A DNA stretch of 64,000 bases from Pseudofabraea citricarpa. Lineage: Eukaryota; Ascomycota; Leotiomycetes; Helotiales; Dermateaceae. The stretch is from positions 496,001-560,000 of the forward strand of contig JAPWGK010000024.1 in NCBI GenBank assembly GCA_029641185.1. Direction: 5' to 3'. The notes below the pieces were generated by a model, which saw only the letters and a program-made list of their open reading frames with translations, did no database searches and was not told the DNA's origin. Positions 1 through 11,847 of the stretch are shown piece after piece; position 1 is the first letter of the stretch; each line of letters opens with the position of its first letter. The translations under genes were made by a program, and so were the position numbers.

Positions 1-200
1 TAGTTCCTTCTTCACCCAAACTTCTTCACCAACTTCTTCACCAACTTCTTCACCAACTTCTTCGCCAAATTCTTCCCAGCTTCTTCACCCAAACTTCTTC
101 ACCCAAACTTCTTCACCCAAACTTCTTCACCCAAACTTCTTTACCGACTTCTTCACCATCTACTACCTATTCTTCACCAAATTCTTCACCTCGCGTCTAT
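1..200. repeat. CTTC/CACCAAA minisatellite upstream of the first gene
   Basis: Degenerate tandem repeats of about 12-13 bp built from ACTTCTTCACC(C/A)A(A/C). The pattern starts at the window edge and ends just before the F-box-like gene, so the array may extend further left. It is pyrimidine-rich on the plus strand and lies in the promoter/5'UTR region. No coding potential is evident. Confidence 0.85.
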
Positions 201-215
201 ATCAACAGATACAAA

Positions 216-1229
216 ATGTCTACCACAAAATCCCTGACCAACTTGCCACAGGAGCTCATTGATATGATCATTAATCAGCTCATTCCAAGCTCATGCCATA
301 TTCTACCACCACAAGATCCAATCACGAAGACTCTCATTGCCCTCACCTGCACTGCCCGAGCTACATATCCAAAGGCGACAGAGCTCCTTTATACACACTG
401 CCTGTATATTGACTCATCGAGTCGCTTGTATAAGCTATTTGGCACTATCTCAGGTTTTGCGAATCAAAACCGCGAGGAATTCCCCGTACTACCTCAGTCA
501 TTTATCAGTGTCTGTACCAAAGCCAGGTTAAGATCTCTACCCAGGGTACAGTTTTGGCCAAAAATGAAGTTGCTCTATCTGCGTCCATTTTTAGACGTCC
601 AGTGGTCGAATGTATTCATGGCTCGCTTGGTGAAAGATCTCCTTTTCTTTCTGGGACCAACACTTCAGCACCTTGTCATAGAAGATGATCGATTTGGAGA
701 CTTTCTTTGCGACGGAAACATCCTGGATACACTTGGGTCTGTCTTAGCGCCTCTCACAAATCTCAAAACGCTTTACACCGCCCGGGATGGGATATTCCCT
801 GACGTCCTCATTCAAAACTTTGACAAGCTAGATCCGATTAGATTTCTTGGACCCTCAAGTATTACTACTATGGTTGTATCTGGACATGAATTAGAAAATG
901 ATAACCTTTGGGATTACTTCAAGTCGACAAAAAGCTTAAAAACGGTGGTTGTTATTTTGTCGGAGCCACTCGATATGAGATTTATGAGAGATGTCTTGGG
1001 TTATTACTTCAATAAAAAAAGAACCTTGAAGTTTCTTCTAGTTGCCTACGATCATCCAATTTTTAAACTTCGAATCGGGTGCTTTAATTGGCGACGCGGA
1101 GACGAGGCTCACTTCAAGGAAATAGTCTTGAAAAGCAGCGGGCAGGAAGGGTCCATTAATAAGTTATATTTCCAAGAATGGATAAAGAAGAAGTTGATTA
1201 CTGGTCAGCATCCTTTTGAGTGGCAATAG
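216..1229 (+). CDS. F-box-like domain protein
   Basis: Single-exon ORF of 337 aa starting at an ATG right after the minisatellite. The N-terminus (about residues 8-25, LTNLPQELIDMIINQL) is the typical fungal F-box-like opening, a L-P-x-E-[LI] core followed by an amphipathic helix. A conserved-looking segment with alternating hydrophobic residues follows. Proteins of this kind usually act as substrate adaptors of SCF ubiquitin ligases or are lineage-specific expanded families of unknown role. No C-terminal WD40 or clear LRR motif is visible. The F-box assignment rests only on the N-terminal motif; the rest is unrecognised. Confidence 0.65.
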   Translation: MSTTKSLTNLPQELIDMIINQLIPSSCHILPPQDPITKTLIALTCTARATYPKATELLYTHCLYIDSSSRLYKLFGTISGFANQNREEFPVLPQSFISVCTKARLRSLPRVQFWPKMKLLYLRPFLDVQWSNVFMARLVKDLLFFLGPTLQHLVIEDDRFGDFLCDGNILDTLGSVLAPLTNLKTLYTARDGIFPDVLIQNFDKLDPIRFLGPSSITTMVVSGHELENDNLWDYFKSTKSLKTVVVILSEPLDMRFMRDVLGYYFNKKRTLKFLLVAYDHPIFKLRIGCFNWRRGDEAHFKEIVLKSSGQEGSINKLYFQEWIKKKLITGQHPFEWQ

Positions 1230-1962
1230 GAGGACCAAGGGATACCGGGCAATATTTCAAGTTGCATTTCGGTTAAGGCACGGTATGGGTTTGAGTAACG
1301 AGGACAACAGGATTCATTGAGGATATGTGGGCTTGGAGTTGCATTTTGTATAACTTGAAGTTGGATTAGCACTTAATTATTGTTGGAATTTTATGGATTT
1401 TGTACGCCTCTGTGCTTTGTGATGATGCTATGATCGACCCAACCGAGATGCCAATGGCAGCACAAGAAGCTTAAAATATACGACCTCACAAATTTTTCAT
1501 CGCTATTTTCACATGCCCATTCAAATCATAGATTTTTTCAATTGAATAACGATGAGTAGAATATTTAACTAACTCCTGGAAAATACCATCTACTTCAGTC
1601 ACCATTCATATGTTTACAAATAAGTCAGGAGTTTGAAGTACTGACTAGGATTCCGGCAATTCTTATTCGATACTAAGAATGTACAGTTACATGCCGTCTA
1701 ACGAGACATGCATTACCGTACTTCCGATTTCCCTGCAGCTGACTCTTCCACGCCAATAATCTATCCTTACTCGGAATGTTAAGGATTACTTTGACTATAA
1801 TTTCCCGGTCACTTTCCCACACAAATAGGCGAAACAGAATTAGTAAAAGCTGAAATTGGGCGTTCGAAATAATCCTCTTTTCACAATAAAACCAAGAGAA
1901 CTTGTAATTTTTAACATTATGATAGGTTAATATCATTCGCCAGCGATAATATAACTGTTAGT
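1230..1962. other. Intergenic, no gene seen
   Basis: AT-rich intergenic stretch between two convergent genes. A short minus-strand open frame at 1673-1936 has no recognisable motif and no convincing coding character. I see no RNA gene or repeat here. Confidence 0.6.
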
Positions 1963-3376
1963 TCATCGTTTCGCTCCAGTATTATCAACCCAAGCTTCCG
2001 ATCCACTCTTGTTAGTCCCAGCCATTTCATAAGTAACATCAAACCTCGTAGCCATCACAATACCTGTATCCTTCGAATCCTTATCAATCCTGATCCCCTC
2101 CAATGGCAAAATATTCTCCTCGCTTGCATTACTGATGTCTCTCTCATGACCTCGACTCTCTAGCCGTATACCTCTGCTGGCAGATGTCCCATACTGGTGG
2201 TTCATCTCATAAGACTTGCCGGTAGGATTTGAAAAAGAACCCTTCTTCATATATTTGAGGAAGAGCGGTCGGATGAGGGGCACCGAGGCCGCGATGTTCA
2301 CAAGTACACATTCGACAACTACCCAAGTGAAGAAGGGTACTGATCTGACTGGTTTTGATGTTAGGAAAAGGTCAAAAATAAAATAATAATCGATGAGGCC
2401 AGCCAATATGGAATAGCTTACAAGAATAGTCAACTTCTGTATTTTCCTTGGAAGGGAGATGCACAGTCTTAATAATACAAGCTATAAAGGCACTATGCTA
2501 CGGGTCAGTTTTATTCTTGGCTCTCAGAAACTGTTCATGCGAGTCAATACTCACAAGATGCTGAGACCCAACAGAATTGCTAGGCCAGCCTTTAAGCTGC
2601 GGGCAATTTGGAGATCCCAAAATATCTGGGCTGGAAGAACTGTTAGGAACATGTCTATAGCTGAGTTCACGCTTCCTTGGACGTATCCCGTGTACTGTTT
2701 ATATGTAAGTTTCTTCCGATGGAATTGTAGACACAAGAGTAAATCTACCGTTTGTATTCGTTTGTCCCAGCACTTTGATGGTTGGTTTATTGGGTCCCAC
2801 AAAGTCTGTACCTTTTGACACTGGACATATATAAGTATGAGAGTTAGAGAATTGACGAAAAGGGATCCCCAAAAGACAGTCCACAAAAGCACACGTCGCC
2901 AATGTACAGTGCCGAACAATTGAAGCATCATCATAATAGTTGCCATTCGACCAAAGCATGGAGCCATAACTGCGAATGCTTGGCCAATAAAGTTGAATTC
3001 GAGGACCATGCTTTTTTCGTGGTTACTGAGGTAGAACCAATGCCGCCCAAGACCATAATGATGTTGCGCCGTGAGCATTGCGCAGAGTATAAGGCCGCAA
3101 AACTTTGGCTTGTCAGGATAATTGTCTGGGCATTTGGTGCAAGAGAGTAATCTACCACTGATAGACTCATTAGGGCATCGCCCAAGCCCAATTGACGAGT
3201 AACTTTCAACTGTGTATATAATCTGACTCCGACAACAACAGTGGCAATCCCGTATAACACCCATATCGTTCTCATCATTTGTCCACCTAGGAAAATGAAT
3301 ATGATTCCCAATGAGGACTCGGCAACTAGAACTTACCAACACTCACATCTCCATCGAGAGGTTCTATTAGATCCAT
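1963..3376 (-). CDS. Fungal rhodopsin-domain integral membrane protein (SAT4-like), six exons
   Basis: Spliced model on the minus strand: exons 3376-3337, 3286-3156, 3102-2749, 2694-2555, 2492-2422 and 2348-1963 give 373 aa. Introns are 50-73 nt with GT/AG ends and CTGAC/CTAAC-like branch sites. The product matches the fungal 'rhodopsin domain' family (seven-helix membrane proteins without bacteriorhodopsin chemistry). Hallmarks seen: MMRTIWVLYGIATVVVGVRLY near the N-terminus, GLGDALM, then HYGLGRHW, a W-D-P motif, an I-I-K-T-V-x-L motif and a last helix pair followed by a hydrophilic tail of about 100 residues. Family function is largely unknown; some members occur in secondary-metabolite clusters or resemble orphan receptors. 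The start is the ATG at 3376, which gives the short acidic extracellular N-terminus normal for the family. Confidence 0.85.
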
Positions 3377-4110
3377 TCTGGCGCAAGAGCCAACATTTAG
3401 AAGTCGGAAAGTATAAAACAGTAAGAGAACTAAAACTGGGGACAAGGGATGGATAAGTATATTAAGAAAGGATGCACACGATTTATGGGGTTGGGTTTAG
3501 CGATTCATGTACTTAGTTTCAAGAACTACCAAGACGAAAAAGAGGGTTTGATTTGCGGCACGGAGGTTCAGGCGGAGTGTCACCTATCGATATGGCCATT
3601 ATCACCGGAATCCTGAAATAATATGGGGTTTAAGGTTCAAGCTTAGATTCAATAGTCAAAGCGATGAGGTGATTCGATCGACCCGCGGAATAAGCGACAA
3701 TATCAACAGCCATTGACCTGGTTGCTCTCTTGATGCTGGACATGCAGGTACTGCAATCATATTGATCAGATGAACGTGAGATGTTCCCTAAGAACATTTT
3801 AGTACTAGTGAAGGCAGAATCTATACACTAGCCCGTTTAACTGCTAAATAAAACCTAGATACTATGTAGCCTGTCGATAGAAGGAGTACCTAAGCCTTTG
3901 GAGATTGATAAGAAATATATCTGAGCGGGATGATAACACATCATGGGTCTATCATTGCCCAGGCTTTGGGATCATGATGCTTGATCTTTCCGCGCGGTAC
4001 ATTTAGTTTAGGCGAGTCTTAGCCGTCAAAAAGTCCGGCTCGTATGAAAAAGTCCGAGACGCACCAAATGTTATGAAGCAGTGCAAACTTCAAAGCTTTG
4101 TTAAAACCCT
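3377..4110. other. Intergenic, upstream of the rhodopsin-domain gene
   Basis: Non-coding AT-rich sequence between the rhodopsin-domain gene and the left terminal repeat of the mariner relic. It presumably holds the promoter of the minus-strand gene; nothing else is recognisable. Confidence 0.5.
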
Positions 4111-5543
4111 CACCAGTGGTGGTTAGTGCTCGTGTAACACTATAATTTAGCGAACTTCAGATTTAATAAAAATACCAACTTTTAATAACCCTTAATATAG
4201 CTCCAATTACACGCTCTAAGGCCCGCGAAACTACTCTAGATCGACCGATTTATATTCCTAATTATATTACACGAAAAAGAATACGCTTCTTCTCTACGTA
4301 CGACTCTCGTAAGCCTAGAATCTCGATCGCTTAGGTTTTAAGGGATTAATAGATCGATAAGTTAATAGGCCTTCGGTAGCTACGTTAACGTGAGAATCTT
4401 AGATTTAACGTAAAGAAAAAAACAAGGAGATTATCTAAGAAGATTAGTAGCACGTTAAAAGTATCAAAAAAGGCCTACTAGGTACTTATTTCTCTTTCGC
4501 GAAATCTTATACGAAACTAAGCCTACGATACCTAAATCGAATACTATAAGATCGAGGTTTAATTACGCTAGTTACGTCGAATACTTTAAAGGTATATAAA
4601 ACGAGCCTGGCGCTATAAATATACGTATATTAAGAAGAAGATTTTTATAGAAAATTATCGTTCTCGTACGAATTATAATAGAAAATACCTAGGCAAATTA
4701 ATAGAGGATTTCTAGTAGTATATCTTTTTTATAGACGAGGCGTATATTAATCTTACTTCTACTTTATAAGAATATATTTTACGAGAATAAGGAACTTAAT
4801 ATTATATAAAGAATATATAAGAAAAAGGCGAGAAAAAGGATATTAAGTTATATATTATTACCTAGATTAATTAGCACGTAAAAGTACCTAGGCTAAAGTT
4901 TTATAATAATAAAGAAGATATAATTATTAAACTTTATCGTTCTCCTAAGCTAAGAAAATCGAAATATAAGATAAAGGAAGAGTTTAACGTCCGTATTTTA
5001 TATTAGGAGGCTTCTTTTTCTTATAAGAAAGAAGTTAAACTAAAAGGTAACCAGATAACTTAAAAATACTATTATAAGAGGCTTTTGCTAGTATATATTT
5101 AGGTTATATACGAAGCTAGGCTATAGGATCCTTAGAACTAACTTTTATAAGAGGATAAAAATCCCTTATATAATATAAGAAAGAGAGGCCTAGTAATAGA
5201 GTTAAAAGAGGCTAATTAGATTAATAACCTTAATTATCCTGCCTAATTACTAGATCTAAATCCTAAGAAAGATATTTAGAATATTCTAAAATAAAAAACA
5301 CGAAAAAGAGTATATTATTCTCTAGATAAGTTAGAAGATATATTACAGGAAGAATAAGCTAGAATTATAATAGATAAGGTTCGAGCTCGTATTACAGATA
5401 TACCTTAGAGATATAAGGAACTTGTAAAAACAGGAGGAAAGGCAATTAAAATAGCGTTATAGTAAATTCAATTAAAAAATCGATCAAAATACTGTTTTAA
5501 GGCTGAAATTATAGTATTATACGAGCACTGACCACCACTGGTG
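4111..5543 (+). mobile_element. RIP-degraded Tc1/mariner-type DNA transposon with 36-bp TIRs
   Basis: Bounded by near-identical inverted repeats: left 4111-4146 starts CACCAGTGGTGG, right 5508-5543 ends CCACCACTGGTG. In the 34 bp I aligned (4111-4144 against 5510-5543) the arms differ only by transitions. The 1433-bp body is extremely AT-rich and depleted in CpA/CpG-type dinucleotides. Read on the plus strand it still shows an eroded fungal Tc1-like transposase. An IDEA motif lies near 4732-4742, a K-L-K-G-N-Q block near 5038, a DLNPK-like segment near 5253-5270, and the family-typical end (YKELVKTGGKAIK) near 5413-5451. Stops sit where W (TGG to TAG) or Q (CAA/CAG to TAA/TAG) is expected, the signature of RIP on both strands. 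No TA target duplication is visible; CCT flanks both ends. Confidence 0.85.
4250..5464 (+). pseudogene. Tc1/mariner transposase remnant
   Basis: Inactivated DDE transposase inside the TIR element. Conceptual reading gives recognisable fragments in order: an N-terminal HTH-like part, the IDEA acidic motif, an ILRE-like box, a GNQ-x-T box, DLNP and the C-terminal GGKAIK motif. These are interrupted by many in-frame stops and frame changes. It cannot encode a functional enzyme. Confidence 0.75.
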
Positions 5544-7221
5544 CCTGATTTAGGCTTCCCCGCGGTCCCCCCGTCCCGGTTCGGTCGATCCCATAATTTG
5601 GCCAATCGAGATGATGTCGCAATATGCAAGGACGTAGCAAGCATACCACCTTAGAGAAAAGTATATTCACAGGAACGCAATTCTCCACCGCGACGAGTAA
5701 ACAAGGCAGGGTTTTGCGAAAAATAGAGACTGCACTTTTCCTATCAAGATCTTCAAATGTGTTATTGTGGTTTTTATGTGACTAAGAATAAATACCTAGG
5801 TAGGGTACCTACGTCTATAGTATTGATAGATAACAAGATACATTATAATCTCTGCTAGCTCTTTGGGTATTTGGTATTTGGCCGCTCTTGAACATATATA
5901 CTCGTGGACTATAAGCTGTCAGATCATAACTGTCACAGTTGTTTTTGGATGGTAATAATATGAAGAGACAATTTAAAGGATCATCTGAATAAAAATGTAT
6001 TCATTGGTTTCTGGGCTCTCTTGAACCAAATGTTCTCATGATTTTTTATCTTTCTCAGAAAAGTATAGCCCAGAAGATGCCCATATCGTTTCGCCAATCC
6101 TTATTTGGTGTTTAGGTATCAATAAACAATCTAGTCCTTCAAGTCGTTATATATAAATGAAATCTATCCAGCCTAAATCTCTAGTAGATTGTCATAGAAA
6201 ATCTAACGGGTCCACATAACCACTTTCGAATTCAAAAGTGGTCGAGGTCTTAATGCACGTGACAAACACGTGAGATTATCTGAAACTTGAAAATTTCCAC
6301 TGGATAGATATCCAGTCTTCTAGAATAGAGACACAGGATCAAATCCACCCAATCAAGTTTGCTTCTAGATAGTGTCTAACTACTCTATCTAGTCGCTTTA
6401 CCCAGTCCCTTAAATAGACCTTCAATAAAACCACGTCCAGTACCTAACACAATCCCTATTAAATTTACCAGGTGTCGTACAAATACTACCCATGCATAAG
6501 ATACACCTAGGTACCTTAATTGACAAACATGGTGAAAATAAAAGCAAATATCAGTTTGTAGGTGCCTGCTTCAAAAGTAATAAAAATGAAAGTAGCATAA
6601 ATATTTTGTGCATTTTATGTTTTCACCTTGTAAACTATTATACAAAAACCATCCCGAAAATAAATGGCCGAGAATCCTTTGCGAGTACGCGGAGGGTTCG
6701 CATGATAAAACTGGCCAGTGAGTTAAATTTGAACCGGTTATCAACCACATTTTATGTGAAGTGTCGGTAAAAAAGCCTGTTTGAGGGCTTCGCAACTCGC
6801 GTTTTGCATCCATGTATCCGTATAGCGAATGAGGTTGAACGAAAATTGATTCCTATCCAGAAATTATACAAGCTATTTAGCTCACACGCATAGAAAGGAA
6901 TGACTGCGCCTCTGTGTAAAGGATTTGCATATACTTTATTTCAGAGTAGCAGTGTTCATTTGTTCATTTTCTAGAAACCTAACCCTTCGGCGTTAAGAGG
7001 AGGATCAACTGCACATCGTTTTAGCACGACAAGCATGAATAGGAGACTCTCGGGAGGGTGACCAGTAGAAATCAAAGTATTTTGTGAAAATTGGGTATAA
7101 GTACAAGAACGATCCACCTATGTATTCGTTTTCTCACCCAGCTTCTATCATATCATTCATTTTTCATCATCTTGAGCTACCCCATCACACTCTTTTATCA
7201 CAACAAGTTCTTTTTATCAAG
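5544..7221. other. Gene-free AT-rich interval
   Basis: No supported gene. Short open frames at 6492-6770 (plus) and 6571-6813 (minus) overlap, lack family motifs and are AT-rich. Two CACGTG E-box palindromes lie near 6255-6272. The last 150 bases are the pyrimidine-rich leader of the next gene. Confidence 0.5.
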
Positions 7222-7839
7222 ATGAAGACCGCCTTTGTTTTGTTCTCCGCTTTTTCTGCTGCCATGGCAGCAGACGTGAGCGGATTTGTTGCCGGGTCAG
7301 GTGTTGAACCCGAACTCCAGGACTTTCTCACAACGTATGCCACCTTATAATAATCATATGTGAGCTTTCATGTACTGAGAAAGCCTCCCGTAGATACTTC
7401 CCATTTTCCGAAGACCCAGCTGCGAGCACTACTTGGACCGATTGGTGGGATCCTGAGGGCACGATTACCTACCGCGGCCAAAACTTCACAGGAGCTTCTG
7501 AGCGGCTTGCCTTGAAACAACGACTTCTACCTGCAAGTGGTGAACTCACCTGGAACCATATCGTCAGCGATGTTGTCGTCGCGTCCGAGACAACACTTTC
7601 AAAAACGTACAATGAAAGCGTTATTGTGGAGATCAGCAACACGACTTCCAAGCAGTGCGGCGGATACCAGTAAGTTTTTAGTTTTCCCGCGAGTTCTTCC
7701 GACTTTTAACCAACGTAAATACAGGGGCCTAGTTATTGCGCAGATCAAGAAGGACACATCCGGTGCTGTTGATCTCACGTTACATGGTAGCAATTACTTT
7801 CTAGACCTTCCTGCTGCACCCAATGCCGCATGCAGATAA
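7222..7839 (+). CDS. Small secreted protein, SnoaL/NTF2-like candidate
   Basis: Three exons (7222-7334, 7394-7669, 7725-7839) give 167 aa; introns are 59 and 55 nt. The ATG at 7222 opens a clean signal peptide (MKTAFVLFSAFSAAMA, cleavage probably after AMA). The mature protein carries a W-x-D-W-W segment, a G-Q-N-F-x-G-A motif and a C-terminal HGSNYFLDLP strand. This order (helical N-terminus, then mixed strands with an aromatic cone) resembles fungal SnoaL/NTF2-like secreted proteins. Two cysteines remain in the mature part. It could be an enzyme-like or effector-like secreted protein; the fold call is inference. It is about 3 kb from the polyketide cluster, too far for cluster membership to be assumed. 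Confidence 0.7.
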
Positions 7840-10678
7840 GAAGTGTGAATTGTGTACTGCTCAGGCAGAAAATGTATGTATTAGTGTAGATTTCTAGCAC
7901 TCGCTGAGGGGAAAGGGGTTCCTTCAATTTGCTACCACATAGTGTATTTACCTTAGCTCTATGGTCCCCAAAGAAATGATAGAAGACTCGACTAAGAATT
8001 CATCCTCGACCTTATTTGTTGACGCTCCTGTGTCGTGTGATCTTGGCATGTGCAGTTGCATTAAAAAAACTTCACTTTCATAAGCGATGGATCCAAAATA
8101 ATCCCTACCTGACGGCTAATTATGTTCCGGAGGTGGGACCTAGAAATTGCAACTAGATAGAATGTTATCACTGCTCACAGCGCTTTGTAAAAATAAAAAG
8201 AGTGATATCACTCTGCTAGAGAAAGAACATGGCTGAACTCGAAACTAACAAGATTAAATCGGAAATAGAACGACAGACTGATGCATTTTTCGACTAGAAT
8301 TCTATAGCGATTCAAACTTCAAAGTTTGAAGGCTTAACTAGAAAAGCAAAAGGTAGTCTTTAGCAAACAACTCCTATCTAACAGTATATTTGCTGTTGAT
8401 ATAAGCTGTGTTTCCTTTCTATTTTGCTAATCGCGAATAGAAGTATGATAGCAAGGACCTGGAACTTTTTATCGCAAGCCTGAGAAATGGTGGATTCTAT
8501 AAAATTATAACTAAGTAGTAGCTGTAGCTGTATCTTGGGAGTAATACTTATAATATACAAGTAGGCTGTTTTTCTTAGGTAGGTAGAGTATAATATACTT
8601 TGCCAAGTTTTTAAATATCGTTCTTCGGATTCGGACTACTGCCAAGAGTCTACTGCAATTTCTTTGGAAACCATAAAGATAGTTAAAGGGCCGAATGCGA
8701 TAATATTATTATCTTTCGTCGCTTAGAATCAAAGGCTTGCGGTCCTGGTTACGAAATTTCTGCTTTGTAGTCTTCTCCTAGTAATCGTACTTTTTAAGAT
8801 TCCTTGGTAATATTCATTCCAAACCTGATGGTCCTTCTAATTAAATATCAAGTCCTCTGTACCGCTGAATAACTAAGAGATCAGCAAAGTCAACTTGTAT
8901 TTCAAGGTAAAACCTAAACTTTTAATCTAATGTGATGTTCTGATACGACTAAAGCATTTCAGCACGCAATTGGTCCTCGTCATCAGCTGTGTCCGCAGAG
9001 GCACTTGTGAATCGATCTAATTTAGTCTTTGTTTCATCAAATATAGTTGACTCTATTGATCTAGCCAGGGGTAATCCCCGATTTTAAGAATGATGCTAAG
9101 TACCTCGTACACGCATTCTCCGTTCTACTCTTCGTGAGGTACATAAGGCTGATTTGTGCTCATTAAAGCTTACCGAACATGAACCAGCCGCCTTTAGACA
9201 ACAGGTTTCCCACCTACTAGCGATTCTTATTAGTGTCCGGCGAAAGAAGAATATATCATTTGCTATATATACATCTAGCCGATGAGTACTAATTGTGTTC
9301 GTGAATCGTTTTGTGATTTTAATGCTGTTTGATGTCTTGTATTTTTATCGCGTGTAATTGCAAGATAAAGTTTATGTAGAAGTCTACTCCTAATAAGTTT
9401 ATCTACATGCTCAATTTCTTCGAGCTCAAGACCACCAAATCTTTTGGCAGTCACGAAGGGCTGAATAAAACGAGGGCAATAGTTTTGCATATAAGAGAGA
9501 ATAAGTAACATCGCGGCAGAGTGCTTAGTAGAATACTCATAACTCGAGTCTTTGAGTTCTATGATTCAAAAGACTTGAGGACAGAGGAAATACCTCTAGT
9601 CAATTAAGATAGTAAAGGGGAGTATAATGTTCCTAGCAGATAGTTATCAACTTCAGGAACGGGGTAAAAGGGGAAGAAAGTAGGTTTAATTTTAAACATT
9701 CCCCATAAAGTGTTAGTTCCAAGACCGATAAGGCGGCTTAATAAGTTTTTAGATATACTTCAAAGGCAAATGAAAATGAAAATCTATTACTCACTTAGCT
9801 TTTTAAAATGTACAAATAGCCATCACTTTTTACTCGGGATTGCAAATAGAGCCTACGAGCTATGTTATTTTTAATAAGTGTAACTGAGATCGCCGAAACA
9901 CGATATAACTCCATTTTAAATTTTTGCAAGACCACTTTTTACGCTCTTAAGTACCTAAAATATACATTTAAATATGAAAACGCCATTATTTTAATCTTCT
10001 TCGATGGATTATTGTCAGCCGCTTTATCTAGAATATCAATGGCTAGACCATGAATTCCTTAGTATGATTGTCAATTGAGTTGAACATAGATGATGTTATT
10101 ACTCCTTCAGAAAAAAAGATCACGTGGACACATTTGAAGCCGCCGCGGTAATCACGTGGTATACCATGAGACACTATATCTCAGAGGTCAAAGGAGGGGG
10201 AAATGAATGGTATTCAGGGAGAATCCAAACCATCTAGTGTATATATTTTTCAAGGAGAAACAGCAGCTCAAAATTATATATGTGTAGTATACTTGTTATT
10301 ATATTAATGGTTTTTCTTATAATATTAAGTGTTTCAAACAAGAAACTCTATGTATAGCATCAGCTACAAAAATAGTTCCTTCTCGTTGCCTTTGGCGCTT
10401 GTTAATAACAGTTGTATCGTAGGCAATTGTCAAATCGATTATAAGTTGCTCACAAGTGTCAAGGCTGACGTACGTACAGTAGCTACTGTGAACTGTCGCC
10501 TGTTGGGAATTCCCCCGCATCCTTGGTTGGCGCCAAGAGAGCGAGGGATGATATTTAGTATGATGTAGGTGCGATATTAATGGATTCGCGCTAGTGGTGC
10601 ATGTCACTACATTTATTTCAGAAACACTCTTCCTTTCTGTGCCTCTTTCAAAACTTTCCGTCGCAATATTCTGCAATT
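7840..10678. other. Gene-poor AT-rich region of about 2.8 kb
   Basis: No gene is supported on either strand. Short open frames (for example 9275-9511 minus and 9862-10053 plus) have no recognisable motifs. The composition suggests old, decayed repeat sequence, but I found no terminal repeats or readable transposase/RT motifs. Two TCACGTGG-type E-boxes occur near 10120-10160. The last part is the promoter of the DUF829 gene. Confidence 0.5.
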
Positions 10679-11690
10679 ATGGATGCGCAAACATTGGTTC
10701 CAAGCCCCAGCCAACTAACCCACCTGAGCAGTACTACTTCGCTCTATCAGAACTCTTCATTCCACCCAAAAGCCCCCACAATTATCCTCGCAACAGTATG
10801 AACGAACCATTCTTTCACTGCTCATTCTCTCCATATCTCCCATTTTCCATATCCTATATAATGCAGTGAATGTTACCTGCCATATGCAAAGCTATAATGC
10901 TCCTTTTCTAGACTTCTTATTTATCCATCTTGAAAATGAACACACAGAGCTAACACCTTGCCCCTAGTGGATGAATGTCAGCGACAACATAATTCGCTTC
11001 TACATGGCAAAGCACATTGAACTCTTTCCAGAGAGCCGGATTCTCCTCCTTCGCGGCACATTTCCCAACATGGTCTACCGCAGCGAAACGCAACAGAAGC
11101 AAGATCTCCAACCCATCATCCACGCCCTGCTTTCTGAGCCCGAAAGTCCGATATTCGCTCATCTTTTTTCTAACTCGGGTGCGCAGCAGGTGGGCTTGCT
11201 GCTACGGCACTGGAAGGATGTGACAGGGGGCAAGATGCTTCCTCTTCGTGCCATGATATTCGATAGCACGCCTGCAATTGGGTCGTTTCAACGTGCATTT
11301 GATGGGATTTCCTATCAGGTTCCCTCGACACCCGTGGTGCGAATTCCTGGCTTGGCGCTGATATACTTAATTGTATCCACGTTGTGGGTGTTTGAGAGAA
11401 TTAGTGGGAAAGCGAATGTTGTCACACAGTTTAATGGGGACTTGCTTGACGAAGGGCTTATCGAGAAGGATGTGCCGAGGTTGTATTTGTATTCAAAGGA
11501 AGACCGGCTGGTCAGAGGGGAGGATGTAGAATGGCATGCTGATATGGCTGATCAGAAAGGGTGGCCAGTTGAGAAAATATTATTTGAAGGTAGTGGGCAC
11601 TGCAGGCATGGGAAGGGGAAGGGGGAAGAGGTGTATTGGAATGCGGTTAAGAAAGTGATGAATGGAGGAAAGAGAGAACTCAAGCTTTGA
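10679..11690 (+). CDS. DUF829 / TMEM53 (PaxU-like) alpha/beta hydrolase
   Basis: Two exons (10679-10795, 10968-11690) joined by a 172-nt intron give 279 aa. The join restores the family's T-W-M motif at the exon boundary. Family features: FSNSGAQQ around the presumed nucleophile Ser, YSKEDRLV supplying the acid Asp, and a C-terminal G-S-G-H-C-R-H supplying the His. A hydrophobic stretch (LALIYLIVSTLWVF) is typical of TMEM53-type proteins. The fungal namesake PaxU lies in indole-diterpene clusters, but its reaction is not established. It is the leftmost gene of the putative polyketide cluster, convergent with the MFS gene (157 bp between stops). Confidence 0.8.
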
Positions 11691-11847
11691 ATGCATGTTC
11701 AGATATAGACTGACCATGATGAAATTAAAGAAAACGAACTCAGATCTGATCTTAATCTGAGGTCATATCCAGAATTTCAGATCGCTTTTGAACCTCTCAT
11801 ACTTAGTGGGGGTTAAATCAATTCGCTATGAACTAGATATGCATTTA

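Noticed and set aside
1..200. CRISPR-like array
   Set aside because: Short degenerate minisatellite without spacers, in a eukaryotic genome.
6492..6813. Two overlapping small frames in the AT-rich interval
   Set aside because: Opposite strands, no homology-like motifs, composition like the surrounding non-coding DNA.
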